From Firmicutes bacterium UBA5559 (lineage in GTDB: Bacteria > Bacillota > Clostridia > Peptostreptococcales > Anaerovoracaceae), in the NCBI GenBank assembly GCA_002425705.1, contig DIMT01000027.1, positions 18,423 through 82,422 on the forward strand: a stretch of DNA of 64,000 nucleotides. The letters are read 5' to 3'. Within the stretch, counting starts at the first letter, position 1, and the number at the start of each line of letters is the position of its first letter. The translations under genes and the position numbers were made by a program. The notes below the pieces were generated by a model. That model had not been told where the DNA came from. It did not search any database and saw nothing but the letters and a program-made list of their open reading frames with translations. This document shows, in pieces, positions 51,573-60,314 of this stretch.

Positions 51573-52276
51573 ATGATCTTCTCCTTCTGGCTGGATGCTT
51601 CCAGCAACTTGATTTCATTTTTCAGGGAATCCTTGATCAGGTCGATCAGGTTCTTTTTCCTGGAATAGAGACAGGTGGAATCCTTTCCCCCATCGATGTC
51701 TCCGGTTAATACGTAGGTGGAATCCACGATCAGGCGGATTTGTCCCGGTCTGGATTCCCTCTGGTATAGGATGGTTTCCGGCAAATCCGTTTCCTGGTCC
51801 GTGAGCAGAACTACCTTGAGCTCCTGTCTCCCTGCTGCCCGGAGTTCCTCTTCCAATTGCCGGATCACCGGTTGATCTCCGGCCAGATAGATTCTCTCCC
51901 GGGCGCCTCCGATCATTTCCCTCATCTTATCCAGTATCAAATCGGCTCCCTTTATGGTGATATAGCCTTCCGGCTCCTCCCGCCTCCTGGGGGCAACAGT
52001 CAGAATCTGTTCTTTCAGTGCCTTCATCCTGCGGATATGATTGCTGCAAAATTGTTCCGGTGGAACAGGAATGTATTTGACTACATTGCCTTCCACCATA
52101 TAGGCCGCCCCTTTATCCACCAGGGAAGCCAGTCCTGAATAGGCATTGGAACGGGATATGCCTGTCGCCTTGGCTGCTTCATAGCCGTTCTGCTCTCCTT
52201 CCTTCAAGAGCGTAATATAGAGTCCGGCTTCTTGCCGGGTCAAGCCGAAATTGGTCAGCATTTCAATCAATTCCAT
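51569..52276 (-). CDS. TrmB-family transcription regulator of lysine genes
   Basis: The N-terminal winged helix is LTNFGLTRQEAGLYITLLKEGEQNGYEAAKATGISRSNAYSGL (residues 8-50), and the C-terminal ~130 residues form a TrmB-like PLD-fold sensor (GARERIYLAGDQPVIRQLEEEL). It is first in an operon with lysA and dapL, and the operator at 52313-52342 overlaps its promoter. Lysine or a precursor as ligand is inferred from context. TrmB-type control of lysine synthesis differs from the usual lysine riboswitch of Firmicutes. Confidence 0.85.
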   Translation of the reverse strand: MELIEMLTNFGLTRQEAGLYITLLKEGEQNGYEAAKATGISRSNAYSGLASLVDKGAAYMVEGNVVKYIPVPPEQFCSNHIRRMKALKEQILTVAPRRREEPEGYITIKGADLILDKMREMIGGARERIYLAGDQPVIRQLEEELRAAGRQELKVVLLTDQETDLPETILYQRESRPGQIRLIVDSTYVLTGDIDGGKDSTCLYSRKKNLIDLIKDSLKNEIKLLEASSQKEKII

Positions 52277-52312
52277 TCCATACCTCCTTAAGCCGCTTGA
52301 TGCAGCATCGCC

Positions 52313-52364
52313 GTATAGTAGTACTATTTGGTACTACTATACCAGCAAGGTGCCAATCTGTCAA
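52313..52364 (-). promoter_or_regulatory. trmB-lysA-dapL promoter and operator
   Basis: Promoter: TTGACA (52359-52364), 17 bases, TATAGT (52336-52341) on the minus strand. An inverted repeat with perfect 12-bp arms, GTATAGTAGTAC and its complement (52313-52324 and 52331-52342), covers the -10 box and the first transcribed bases. It is a strong candidate for repression by the TrmB-like product. Confidence 0.85.
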
Positions 52365-52370
52365 TAAAAA

Positions 52371-52389
52371 AACTGCCGAATCGGCAGTT
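52371..52389 (-). terminator. Terminator of the shikimate kinase gene
   Basis: AACTGCC and GGCAGTT arms with a 5-base loop, followed on the minus strand by TTTTTTT; 24 bases past the stop codon. Confidence 0.8.
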
Positions 52390-52413
52390 TTAAAGGATTT
52401 GAAATTGATATAC

Positions 52414-52929
52414 TCAGATGAATTGGTTCTCCAGAAGGAGTTCTTTGATCCGCTTCACCGAATCCCGCAGCTCCAGCCCATCTGTCTCAACAGTCAGGTG
52501 GGCATATTTTTCATAGAGGGGAACCCTTTCCCTGTAGAGATCCAAGAGGGTCTGTCCATCCTTAATGGTAATACCCCGTTCGTTCAGATCTCCAAGCCGC
52601 TTCTGAATCTCCCCATAGGGCAGCTTGATGTATAGAATTGTTCCGATAGCACCCAGATGTTCCATAGCCTCCCGGCCGTACACAACGCTGCCGCCGGTGG
52701 CAATCACTGTACGCTCTGCCTGGATGGAAGCATTGACCCGATTCTCGATACGGTCAAATCCCTGGATACCCTCCTCTTCAATAATCTGACTAAGACGACG
52801 TCCTTCCTGCTCCTGGATCAACAAGTCTGCATCCAAAAATCGGTATCCCAGAACCTTAGCCAGTACCACGCCAATGGTGCTCTTGCCGCATCCGGGCATA
52901 CCGATCAGCACGATGTTGTTTTTCGTCAT
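52414..52929 (-). CDS. aroK: Shikimate kinase
   Basis: A 171-residue P-loop kinase of aromatic amino acid synthesis. Walker A is GMPGCGKST (9-17), DADLLIQEQEG gives the Asp that contacts shikimate, GFDRIENR has the Arg, and ATGGSVVY the glycine loop (GGG-like). The lid region reads NERGITIKDG. Length is normal. It stands alone between the lysine operon and the divergent P-type ATPase gene. Confidence 0.93.
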   Translation of the reverse strand: MTKNNIVLIGMPGCGKSTIGVVLAKVLGYRFLDADLLIQEQEGRRLSQIIEEEGIQGFDRIENRVNASIQAERTVIATGGSVVYGREAMEHLGAIGTILYIKLPYGEIQKRLGDLNERGITIKDGQTLLDLYRERVPLYEKYAHLTVETDGLELRDSVKRIKELLLENQFI

Positions 52930-53001
52930 TTTATTCTTTCCCTTTCTATAATTGTTTCATTCAGTTTATCACGAACGGTACCGGGTTTCCCAGATTTTTT
53001 T

Positions 53002-53029
53002 TTGCTTTTTGACTCGCCGGGAGTATAAT
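53002..53029 (+). promoter_or_regulatory. Possible promoter of the P-type ATPase gene
   Basis: TATAAT at 53024-53029 is perfect; the -35 candidate TTGCTT at 53002-53007 is weak and 16 bases away. An A/T-rich stretch precedes it. Confidence 0.4.
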
Positions 53030-53079
53030 GGGGGTAACAACAACCATACGATGGTGCCCTTCTTCTGGAGGTGAATCCC

Positions 53080-55494
53080 ATGAACGAACTTACCGGTCTG
53101 ACCAGTCAGGAAGCATCCGTGCGATTGGCCCAATACGGGGAAAATCGGATCCCAGAGAAAAAGTACTCGCTGCTTTTGGTTATTTGGAACCAATTGCGGG
53201 GAATTTTCAACCTCCTTCTTCTGGCAGCCGCTGTCATCACCTTTGTCCTCAGCCAATATACGGACACGATTTTCATCGCCTTTTTCCTGTTCTTTGGGGT
53301 GTTCCTCAATGTGTACCAGGAACACCGGGCTAAAATAGCCGCCGATAAACTGAAGGCTTTACTCCAGCCCTCTATTCGGGTAATCCGGGACGGCCGAATC
53401 CAGGAAATCCTCTCCATCCATCTGGTCCCGGGGGACCTGGTGGTACTGGAATGCGGAGATTTGGTGCCGGCAGACTGCCTGGTGGTTGAAAACAGTGCCC
53501 TCTTTGCCGATGAAACCACCTTTACCGGAGAAAGTTTTCCCGTGGCTAAAAGTTCCTGGGATGGCGCCGCCTCGGAAGAAGAATCCCTCCTGTACCAGGG
53601 CACCATCATCACGGCAGGAAACGGAAAAGGCGAAGTGCTGAAAACCGGATCTTCTACCAGGCTTGCCGAACTGATGAAGTTTTCTTCTGCCCCAAAAGAA
53701 CAAAGTCTTCTGAATCTGGGGATTTCGAAAATCAGCAGCTTTATTCTCAAAGCATCGTCCCTGACCCTGGCCGGAATCATTCTGGCCAATATGCTGATCA
53801 AAGGTCACGAAGCCTCCTTTACCGATCTATTGGTATTTGCCATTGCCCTTTCCGTTTCTGTGATTCCCGAAGCCCTTCCCTTAGTGGTGACTTTTTCCCT
53901 GTCCCGTGGGGCGCTGGAATTCGCGGAAAAAAAAGTCCTGGTCAAACGGTTGTCTTCCATTCAGGATCTGGGGCTGGTCAATCTTCTCTGCACGGATAAA
54001 ACAGGAACCCTGACAGAAAATTCCCTTCATGTGGTCAGCGTAAGACCTGTAGCGGCTACTTCTGATGAACTTTTACTGGCCGGTCGCTTTGCTTCAACCC
54101 GGCTGGAAGTTCGCTACCCGGAACCCTTTGATTTGGCTTGCGATGAAGCTCTTTCTCCAGAATTGAGAACCTATCTGAGTTCCAGCCAGCTGCTGGAGGA
54201 GGAGGCCTTCGATCCGAAGCTGCGAAGCAACGGTGCCCGTTGGAAAACACCGGAAGGAACCATTCTCCATATCCGCAGGGGCAGTCCGGAAGCCATTGCA
54301 TCCACCGGACTGAGTATGAGCCCTGCCGATCAGGACTGGATTCATCAGGAAGAAGCCCGGGGGCACCGGGTACTGGCCCTTTCCCAAGATAATGGCAAGA
54401 GCCCTGTATTAGCCGGTTATCTGTCCTTTTCCGATCGGCTTAAAACCACCGCTGCCCAAACGATTCAGGAAGCAGAAGGGCTAAACGTCCTGATTACCAT
54501 CATCACCGGAGATTCTGCAGCGGTAGCGGAATCGGTAGCCAGGGAAGCCGGATTAGCCCGGGAGGCTTCTGAAGTGATTCTTGCCGAAGACTTTTTTGAG
54601 CTGCCTCTTCCGGAACGGGAAGATCGGATCGGGGATATCCGGGTTTTTGCCAGAACGACCCCGGAACAAAAGCTGGAACTGATCCATATGCTAAAGAAAA
54701 AATTTCGGGTCGGGTATCTGGGGGAAGGAATTAATGATGCCCCTGCTCTTCGTTCTGCTCACGTGTCTATGGTTGTCCCTTCCGCTGCTGATATTGCCCG
54801 GGAAGCCTCTGACATCATCCTTCTGGATTCAGATCTTCAGGTCATCGTCCAGGGAATCCGGATGGGCCGGAGGATTCACGCCAATATCATGAAGTATATA
54901 CGGGGTACTTTAATTTCCAATTTCGGAAACTTTTATGCAGTAGCCATCGGAACCCTTCTGGTGACTTTTTTGCCCATGCTTCCCCGCCAGCTTCTCCTCC
55001 TCAATCTTCTGTCCGACTTTCCCATGATCAGCCTGGCCTTTGATAAAGTTTCGGAAGAGGAACTGGCAGAGCCAAAGGAGGTTCATCCCCATGGCCTCTA
55101 CACCACCATCATTACCCTGGGGCTGGTCAGTACTGTCTTTGACTTTATCTTTTTCGCCTTATTTTTTCAACGGGGCGCCAGTGTGCTCCAAACCAATTGG
55201 TTCATAGCCAGCGTCCTGACAGAATTGCTGCTGGTATTTTCCATCCGGTCGATGGTGCCAGCCTGGAAATCCGGGGCCCCTTCCGGCGTCCTGACTGGGC
55301 TCACCCTTGTAAGCATGACTGCGGCCATATTACTGCCTTATGTTCCGATAACTGCCTCTTTTTTCGGTTTTCAGTCACCGTCCTTTCAGGATCTTCTTCT
55401 TATTTTCCTGATGACCCTGCTTTACGGAATGAGTAATGAAATAGTCAAGAAACCATTGGCTAAATTCCTAGGTAAACACCAGACCCTATCCTGA
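53080..55494 (+). CDS. Cation-transporting P-type ATPase with GEGIND hinge
   Basis: About 804 residues, eight or more membrane helices. Seen are an N-terminal cation ATPase domain (TGLTSQEASVRLAQYGENRIPEK), TGES actuator, the PEALP helix-4 motif (VIPEALPLVV), CTDKTGTLTEN for phosphorylation, and GEGINDAPALRSAH as the hinge. The usual Asp of GDGxND is Glu549 (codon at 54724-54726). The nucleotide-binding domain is short. PEALP points to the P2/P3 branch (Ca, Mg or other cation), not heavy metals. I start at 53080 after GGAGGTG. It is followed by a ZIP-like gene, so cation homeostasis is likely. Confidence 0.85.
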   Translation: MNELTGLTSQEASVRLAQYGENRIPEKKYSLLLVIWNQLRGIFNLLLLAAAVITFVLSQYTDTIFIAFFLFFGVFLNVYQEHRAKIAADKLKALLQPSIRVIRDGRIQEILSIHLVPGDLVVLECGDLVPADCLVVENSALFADETTFTGESFPVAKSSWDGAASEEESLLYQGTIITAGNGKGEVLKTGSSTRLAELMKFSSAPKEQSLLNLGISKISSFILKASSLTLAGIILANMLIKGHEASFTDLLVFAIALSVSVIPEALPLVVTFSLSRGALEFAEKKVLVKRLSSIQDLGLVNLLCTDKTGTLTENSLHVVSVRPVAATSDELLLAGRFASTRLEVRYPEPFDLACDEALSPELRTYLSSSQLLEEEAFDPKLRSNGARWKTPEGTILHIRRGSPEAIASTGLSMSPADQDWIHQEEARGHRVLALSQDNGKSPVLAGYLSFSDRLKTTAAQTIQEAEGLNVLITIITGDSAAVAESVAREAGLAREASEVILAEDFFELPLPEREDRIGDIRVFARTTPEQKLELIHMLKKKFRVGYLGEGINDAPALRSAHVSMVVPSAADIAREASDIILLDSDLQVIVQGIRMGRRIHANIMKYIRGTLISNFGNFYAVAIGTLLVTFLPMLPRQLLLLNLLSDFPMISLAFDKVSEEELAEPKEVHPHGLYTTIITLGLVSTVFDFIFFALFFQRGASVLQTNWFIASVLTELLLVFSIRSMVPAWKSGAPSGVLTGLTLVSMTAAILLPYVPITASFFGFQSPSFQDLLLIFLMTLLYGMSNEIVKKPLAKFLGKHQTLS

Positions 55495-55511
55495 AACAGG
55501 AGGAGGATTCG

Positions 55512-56273
55512 ATGATGAATGAGATGATGTGGCTCTATGCTGCCGGCTGGAGCGGATTAGCCGGGCTTGCGCTGGTTGCCGGTGCTCTGATTGGCTACTT
55601 GGCACCCCTTAGTCAGCGACTGGTGGCAGGCATCATGGCCTTTGGAAGCGGGGCGCTGATTTCTGCCCTTTCCTTTGAATTGGTTGGCAAGTCTTATGAA
55701 TCCAGTGGATTCCTGGCTACCGGCATTGGTTTTTTTGCAGGTGCTACCATTTACACCCTTGCCAATCTAGCCTTGTGCCAAAAGGGGGCAAAACACCGAA
55801 AGCGATCCAATATCAGCGGCAAGCTGGATGAAATAAAAACATCCAGCAATTCCCTGGCCATCGCCATTGGGGCATTGCTGGATGGTATTCCTGAGTCCAT
55901 CGTCATCGGACTGAGTATAGCTCAAGGCGGCGTGGTCAGCCTCGTTACGGTGGCCGCGGTTCTGGTTTCAAACATCCCGGAGGGACTATCCAGCGCCGCC
56001 GGAATGAAAAACGGTGGTAAAAAACTAACTTACGTCCTGTTGGTCTGGGGAGGCATCGCCCTGACTACCCCAATTTTCGGTGCTTTGGGTTACCTGTTTT
56101 TTTCCCAGTCATCGGCCCAGACCATCTCCATCATCACAGCCGCCGCCGCTGGAGCCATCCTGGCCATGATCGTGGATACCATGATTCCGGAGGCCTTCGA
56201 AGAAACCCACAATTTTGCAGGTTTCATCACCATGCTGGGCTTCCTTTCTGCCTTCTTCGTCGGAGAACTTTAA
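55512..56273 (+). CDS. ZIP-like membrane transporter
   Basis: A 253-residue hydrophobic protein with about eight helices. Metal-site motifs are GALLDGIPESIVIGLSI and LVSNIPEGLSSAAG, a variant of the ZIP HxxP/E(x)G patterns in which DGIPES and NIPEGL replace the usual histidines; the substrate may therefore differ from that of the ZIP at 48276. It starts 17 bases after the ATPase gene, so they form an operon. Confidence 0.85.
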   Translation: MMNEMMWLYAAGWSGLAGLALVAGALIGYLAPLSQRLVAGIMAFGSGALISALSFELVGKSYESSGFLATGIGFFAGATIYTLANLALCQKGAKHRKRSNISGKLDEIKTSSNSLAIAIGALLDGIPESIVIGLSIAQGGVVSLVTVAAVLVSNIPEGLSSAAGMKNGGKKLTYVLLVWGGIALTTPIFGALGYLFFSQSSAQTISIITAAAAGAILAMIVDTMIPEAFEETHNFAGFITMLGFLSAFFVGEL

Positions 56274-56284
56274 AGTTTATTGGG

Positions 56285-56719
56285 CTATAGGGTGAGCTCC
56301 ATGATTTCAGGAAAGCAGGAAACCTTAAACTGAGGACAATCCAGGCACTTGCTGATTTTAGGCGCTCCTTCCCGGGGAATGATCACAAATCCGAAGGTCT
56401 TGAAAAAATCCGGAACTTTTGCCACCAGCATCAGCCGTTTGGCCTCCTTCAGGCGGGCTTCTTCCAACAAGACTTCCATCATCCGGGTACCAATGTCCCG
56501 ATGACGGAAAGAAGGATCTACCGCAACGTCTCCCACGATATACTCCCCGTCCCGCTTTTCCAGCACGATGGCTCCCATTCTCTTCCCATCCTCTTCAGAA
56601 ATGGCTTCCCAGCATCGAATCAATCCCTCAGGAGGGAATTCGTCCAACTGGATTTCCAATCCATTTTCCTCAAACATCCGGGCTAATGCTTCATATTCTT
56701 TCGTCTCCCTGATGATCAC
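56285..56719 (-). CDS. GNAT-family acetyltransferase
   Basis: A 144-residue GNAT protein: GDVAVDPSFRHRDIGTRMMEVLLEEARLKEAKRLMLVA with acetyl-CoA loop RHRDIG, and a C-terminal segment IIPREGAPKISKCLDCPQFKVSCFPEIMEL that contains three cysteines. The Cys-rich ending suggests a metal or sulfur link and is seen in several small GNATs of anaerobes. Its substrate is unknown. Confidence 0.82.
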   Translation of the reverse strand: MIIRETKEYEALARMFEENGLEIQLDEFPPEGLIRCWEAISEEDGKRMGAIVLEKRDGEYIVGDVAVDPSFRHRDIGTRMMEVLLEEARLKEAKRLMLVAKVPDFFKTFGFVIIPREGAPKISKCLDCPQFKVSCFPEIMELTL

Positions 56720-56737
56720 GATATCCCCTCCCGTTAT

Positions 56738-59700
56738 TTATAGGGCGATGTCAGCTGCTCCGATGGTACCCTGAAGGGATTCCAGGTAAGCCTCGGATTC
56801 GTAATAAACCTTCATTTCTTTTGCTTTTTCCAGCCGTTCATCGTATCGGAATTCCTTTATAACGGATTCGTTGATGGGATTGCTGATGAACTCTTCCAGA
56901 TTGCTGATCATTTTATCGATCAGGCTGATATCGGTTTTCTGCTTGTTCTTCAGCCTCTGCAGATACCAATCACTGGCCAGGATGGTTTCCTTCCGGAACA
57001 AATCCCTGATTTCTTCTGATCCCAGGTCTTTCCCTTCAAAATGGCCATGGACCATGATGTGAAGCAGGGCTTTGATGGGCGGAATGGCATCTTCCACGCT
57101 GCCGTCTTCAAAATAATGGGCGGCTGCTTTTTTTTGTCCATTGGCGATATTCATTACTCCATCAACAAAGTCGTCCAGGCTCTGGAGTTCCGGCTTTAGG
57201 ATTTCTTCGCTGAAAATACTCTGGGGTTCATCAAAAATCTTGCCCATGTATTTGTAACAGAAGACATCGGTCATCCGATATCCCAGCCGGCTGGCGGGAA
57301 CGGTTACACCCTTGTACTCAAAGTCTTCTATCTTTTCAAAGGACCCTTCTTCAATCAGTTTTTTCGGATCCCGCTCTTGCTCCTTGAGCCGGGACCAGAG
57401 TTCCGGCACCAGCATGGAAATATCGTGATCCACCTTTACATTGGCTCCGATATGGCCGGCAGGAGTGGTGAAAATGTTGTAGTCCCCCAACACATAGGAA
57501 AGGAGGGCGTTGTTCAGGTCGTAAACCGGCAGCAGCATGTTGAAGGGAGCCTTTGTTAGTGCTCCTTCGGAACCGGCTCCGGTAGTGGACGGGGATTTTC
57601 CCGTCAGACTGCTGATGAAATCCATGAACAGCTCTGGCATTTCCTGGTAATGAATCGGGTTGTATACACTGAGAGGCGGGATCTTCTTCCCGTTTTCCAT
57701 TCCCGGCGGATTGTTTCTTCGACCCGGCAGAATGGCGTTGACCGGCATCAGTACCGGATGATCCAGAGGAATTTTTCTTCCGAAACGTTCTCCCACCTCA
57801 GCCAGCTGCATCTGCAGGGGATTCATGAAATCCTTCCGATGCTCCAGGTATCTTGGATTCTTGCTGGGCTTTCCGTCCACTAGTCGGGGCTCTGAGGATA
57901 CCACGCAATATTCGTCCTCTCCCTTCAGGAAATCTTCGATATGCTTCCGAACGGGCTCTGTGTATCGGATATAGCTCATGACATCATTTTTGATTTCTTC
58001 CACCTCTTTTTTAGTCAAGGGCTGGAAGTTAGTGGCAAAAAGGTTATCGCTGGATAAATCTTTTTCTGCCTGCAGATCATAGCCTTTTATAATGGCATCA
58101 TCAGGCCGCTGGAAGAACCGATATTCGCAGTTGGCAACAAATTTGTAGCTGGAATTCTGATAAGCCGGATTGATGTGCTCCAGCTGTTTAGCCGGTACTA
58201 GTACCGACGCCGTGATGTCATCTTCCATCTGAAGTTTTTCGCTGGGCATAAAATCCATTCGAAGTTTGAAAATCCTCCAGGCATCGTTATCCCCAAAACC
58301 TACTCTCAGATAACTGGGTCGAATGCTTCTGTTGTCAAACTTCAATTCATGGCCCGGCTGACCGTTGATCATATCCACCGTAAAGTGGCTGCGCCAGTCT
58401 TCGCCCCAGGAATACTGATAGAATCGCTTAACCATGAAAACCAGAGCCTTGACATGATTGGGAATAGCCGATACATAGGCGTTGAATTCATCCGTATAAA
58501 GGGGGGAAGGAGTCAGCAGCTTGATTACGGATCCCAGGGTTCGGTCTACAGACAGGATGGGACGGGCAGGTCTGGTACGATCCGGGCAGTCCTTCCATCT
58601 CTTCCGATAATCATATTTCAGGATTTTCTCCACATAATCCAGATCCTTTTTCAGATCGTTGACAAAATAGGTGCCGTAGATGATGGAGTTGCTGATTGAC
58701 TTGGAAATTTCGGATTTTCCGCCTCCTGAAACGGTACAAGGCTTATGGCAGAAGGTCCCGGTGGCTTCCGTGCTGATCAGCTTCCATACAGGAGCTTCCG
58801 GATGGCGTTCAATGTGGAGCTTTTCCCCGTTGGGCAGGATGTAAAAATAATCCGGCAGCAGCTTTATGGATCTCAGTTTGTCCCGATACATCCAGGAAAT
58901 CTCGTTGCGGTGTAGATCGACCTTGATATTTTCCGGCAGGTACAATACCTGCTTGTTGACCTTGTCGATGCCATAGTGGTCTTCCTGCAGATCCATGATG
59001 GATCCATAGTTTTTAATCACCTCTTCAAAACTATAACCCTCCAGGCTGGCATCCTCCAAGGCATTGTAATTGACCCCCAGATTTCTTTGAGGATAAGCAA
59101 TGGTGCCGCCTGCATGTTCTTCCTCCACGCTTCCGAAAAGGTTGGCTGCAAAACCGATTTGAGTTTTGATTTCTTTCTTGGAATATCCAAAATAGTTGTC
59201 CGCAATCAGGGTTACCGCAACGCCGCTCTTATCCCGGCAGGTCAGTTTAAAGGCATTGCCTCCGTTGTAAAGCTCATCCTCTTTTTCATAGCACATCCCG
59301 TCCCGCTTCTGTCTTTCCGTTGCGGCTGAAACAGGAGGAAGCCCCAGTTCCTTCTTGGTCATCTTGGACAGATGGGGGGCTAGTAGGATGTAACCGGTAT
59401 GGCCGGACCATTTTTCCAGATCCAGTCCCGAATCGTTCTTATGAAAGGTCGGATCCCCCATGTTACCGAAAACGGATTCCAGAAAGTCCAGGTTGGAAAC
59501 CAGGGCGCCGGGGGCCATGAACAGGACCTCCATCCTCTTTTCTCCCTTTACTCCGGGAACCTTCGGCGAAACCAGGGGCTTGATCATCAAGGCCACAAAG
59601 GTTCTGGCCTGATCCTTCTGATTGATGGTAAAGGGCAAAGTTTTTAGCTCCTCCGGCGGGCTGATGGCTGCAGCGTAGAGGCGTCGGAAGGTTTCTTTCG

Positions 59701-60205
59701 GGACAGCCTTTTTATCATTGGGAATAGGGAGCCCTCCCTCAACGATGTGGAAGGAGCCCTCCGTAGTCCGCCGGTCATGCCTGGGGTTATGAAGAACACC
59801 CTGCTTAATCCGGTAACTATTGATGTATTCGTTCTCAAAGGTATTGCTGTCCGGCGGCAGGGACATTTCTCTGGCCAGTCCGTAATGGTCCAGAGTCAGG
59901 TATTCGTCTATGCCCTCGGGTGGATTCTCTGCATCTGAAAAATAGTTTCGGAAGAACTGGTTGATCCGTTTGTGGATTCCCACCTGATTCACATCCACCA
60001 TTCTGGTTTTTTCTTTGTAATCCTTGATGATATCGTCAAAGAGGTCAATGAAATAGGTGGCGCTGTCCTCTTCTTGTCCTGCAGGCCGGCAGATGGGCAG
60101 TCCTTTGGAAGCCAGCTTAAAGTTAATGTATTGGATCCGGTCCTCCCGGGTCGTGATTGGATCGATGTCCCCAAAATCGATTCCTAGTTTTTTTCGTGTC
60201 GACAT
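56738..60205 (-). CDS. PPi-type phosphoenolpyruvate carboxykinase
   Basis: A very large protein (1155 residues) with the pattern of diphosphate-dependent PEPCK of Propionibacterium and Entamoeba: LHNPRHDRRTTEGSFHIVEGG near 138-158, WSGHTGYILLAPHLSKMTKKELGLPP near 266-291, NGGNAFKLTCRD near 314-325, EEEHAGGTIAYPQRNLG near 361-377, and CHKPCTVSGGGKSE at 486-499. The family interconverts oxaloacetate plus PPi with PEP, CO2 and phosphate. No signal peptide or membrane segment. It has its own promoter. Family recalled from sequence pattern; the assignment could be checked by profile search. Confidence 0.85.
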   Translation of the reverse strand: MSTRKKLGIDFGDIDPITTREDRIQYINFKLASKGLPICRPAGQEEDSATYFIDLFDDIIKDYKEKTRMVDVNQVGIHKRINQFFRNYFSDAENPPEGIDEYLTLDHYGLAREMSLPPDSNTFENEYINSYRIKQGVLHNPRHDRRTTEGSFHIVEGGLPIPNDKKAVPKETFRRLYAAAISPPEELKTLPFTINQKDQARTFVALMIKPLVSPKVPGVKGEKRMEVLFMAPGALVSNLDFLESVFGNMGDPTFHKNDSGLDLEKWSGHTGYILLAPHLSKMTKKELGLPPVSAATERQKRDGMCYEKEDELYNGGNAFKLTCRDKSGVAVTLIADNYFGYSKKEIKTQIGFAANLFGSVEEEHAGGTIAYPQRNLGVNYNALEDASLEGYSFEEVIKNYGSIMDLQEDHYGIDKVNKQVLYLPENIKVDLHRNEISWMYRDKLRSIKLLPDYFYILPNGEKLHIERHPEAPVWKLISTEATGTFCHKPCTVSGGGKSEISKSISNSIIYGTYFVNDLKKDLDYVEKILKYDYRKRWKDCPDRTRPARPILSVDRTLGSVIKLLTPSPLYTDEFNAYVSAIPNHVKALVFMVKRFYQYSWGEDWRSHFTVDMINGQPGHELKFDNRSIRPSYLRVGFGDNDAWRIFKLRMDFMPSEKLQMEDDITASVLVPAKQLEHINPAYQNSSYKFVANCEYRFFQRPDDAIIKGYDLQAEKDLSSDNLFATNFQPLTKKEVEEIKNDVMSYIRYTEPVRKHIEDFLKGEDEYCVVSSEPRLVDGKPSKNPRYLEHRKDFMNPLQMQLAEVGERFGRKIPLDHPVLMPVNAILPGRRNNPPGMENGKKIPPLSVYNPIHYQEMPELFMDFISSLTGKSPSTTGAGSEGALTKAPFNMLLPVYDLNNALLSYVLGDYNIFTTPAGHIGANVKVDHDISMLVPELWSRLKEQERDPKKLIEEGSFEKIEDFEYKGVTVPASRLGYRMTDVFCYKYMGKIFDEPQSIFSEEILKPELQSLDDFVDGVMNIANGQKKAAAHYFEDGSVEDAIPPIKALLHIMVHGHFEGKDLGSEEIRDLFRKETILASDWYLQRLKNKQKTDISLIDKMISNLEEFISNPINESVIKEFRYDERLEKAKEMKVYYESEAYLESLQGTIGAADIAL

Positions 60206-60238
60206 AATTTACCTCCTTTTGATTGTAATATTTTAAAT

Positions 60239-60267
60239 AGTATACCTTCCATCCCTGCCTATTGCAA
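60239..60267 (-). promoter_or_regulatory. Promoter of PPi-PEPCK gene
   Basis: TTGCAA (60262-60267) and TATACT (60239-60244) with 17-base spacing on the minus strand; an AGGAGG site follows 9 bases before the ATG. Confidence 0.6.
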
Positions 60268-60314
60268 GAAAGTTCTGATAAATTGATACTTTTTTAACGA
60301 TTTCTCCATCCTTT

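Noticed and set aside
52277..52413. Lysine riboswitch before trmB-lysA-dapL
   Set aside because: The gap is too short and holds the TrmB operator; no L-box-like folded elements were seen.
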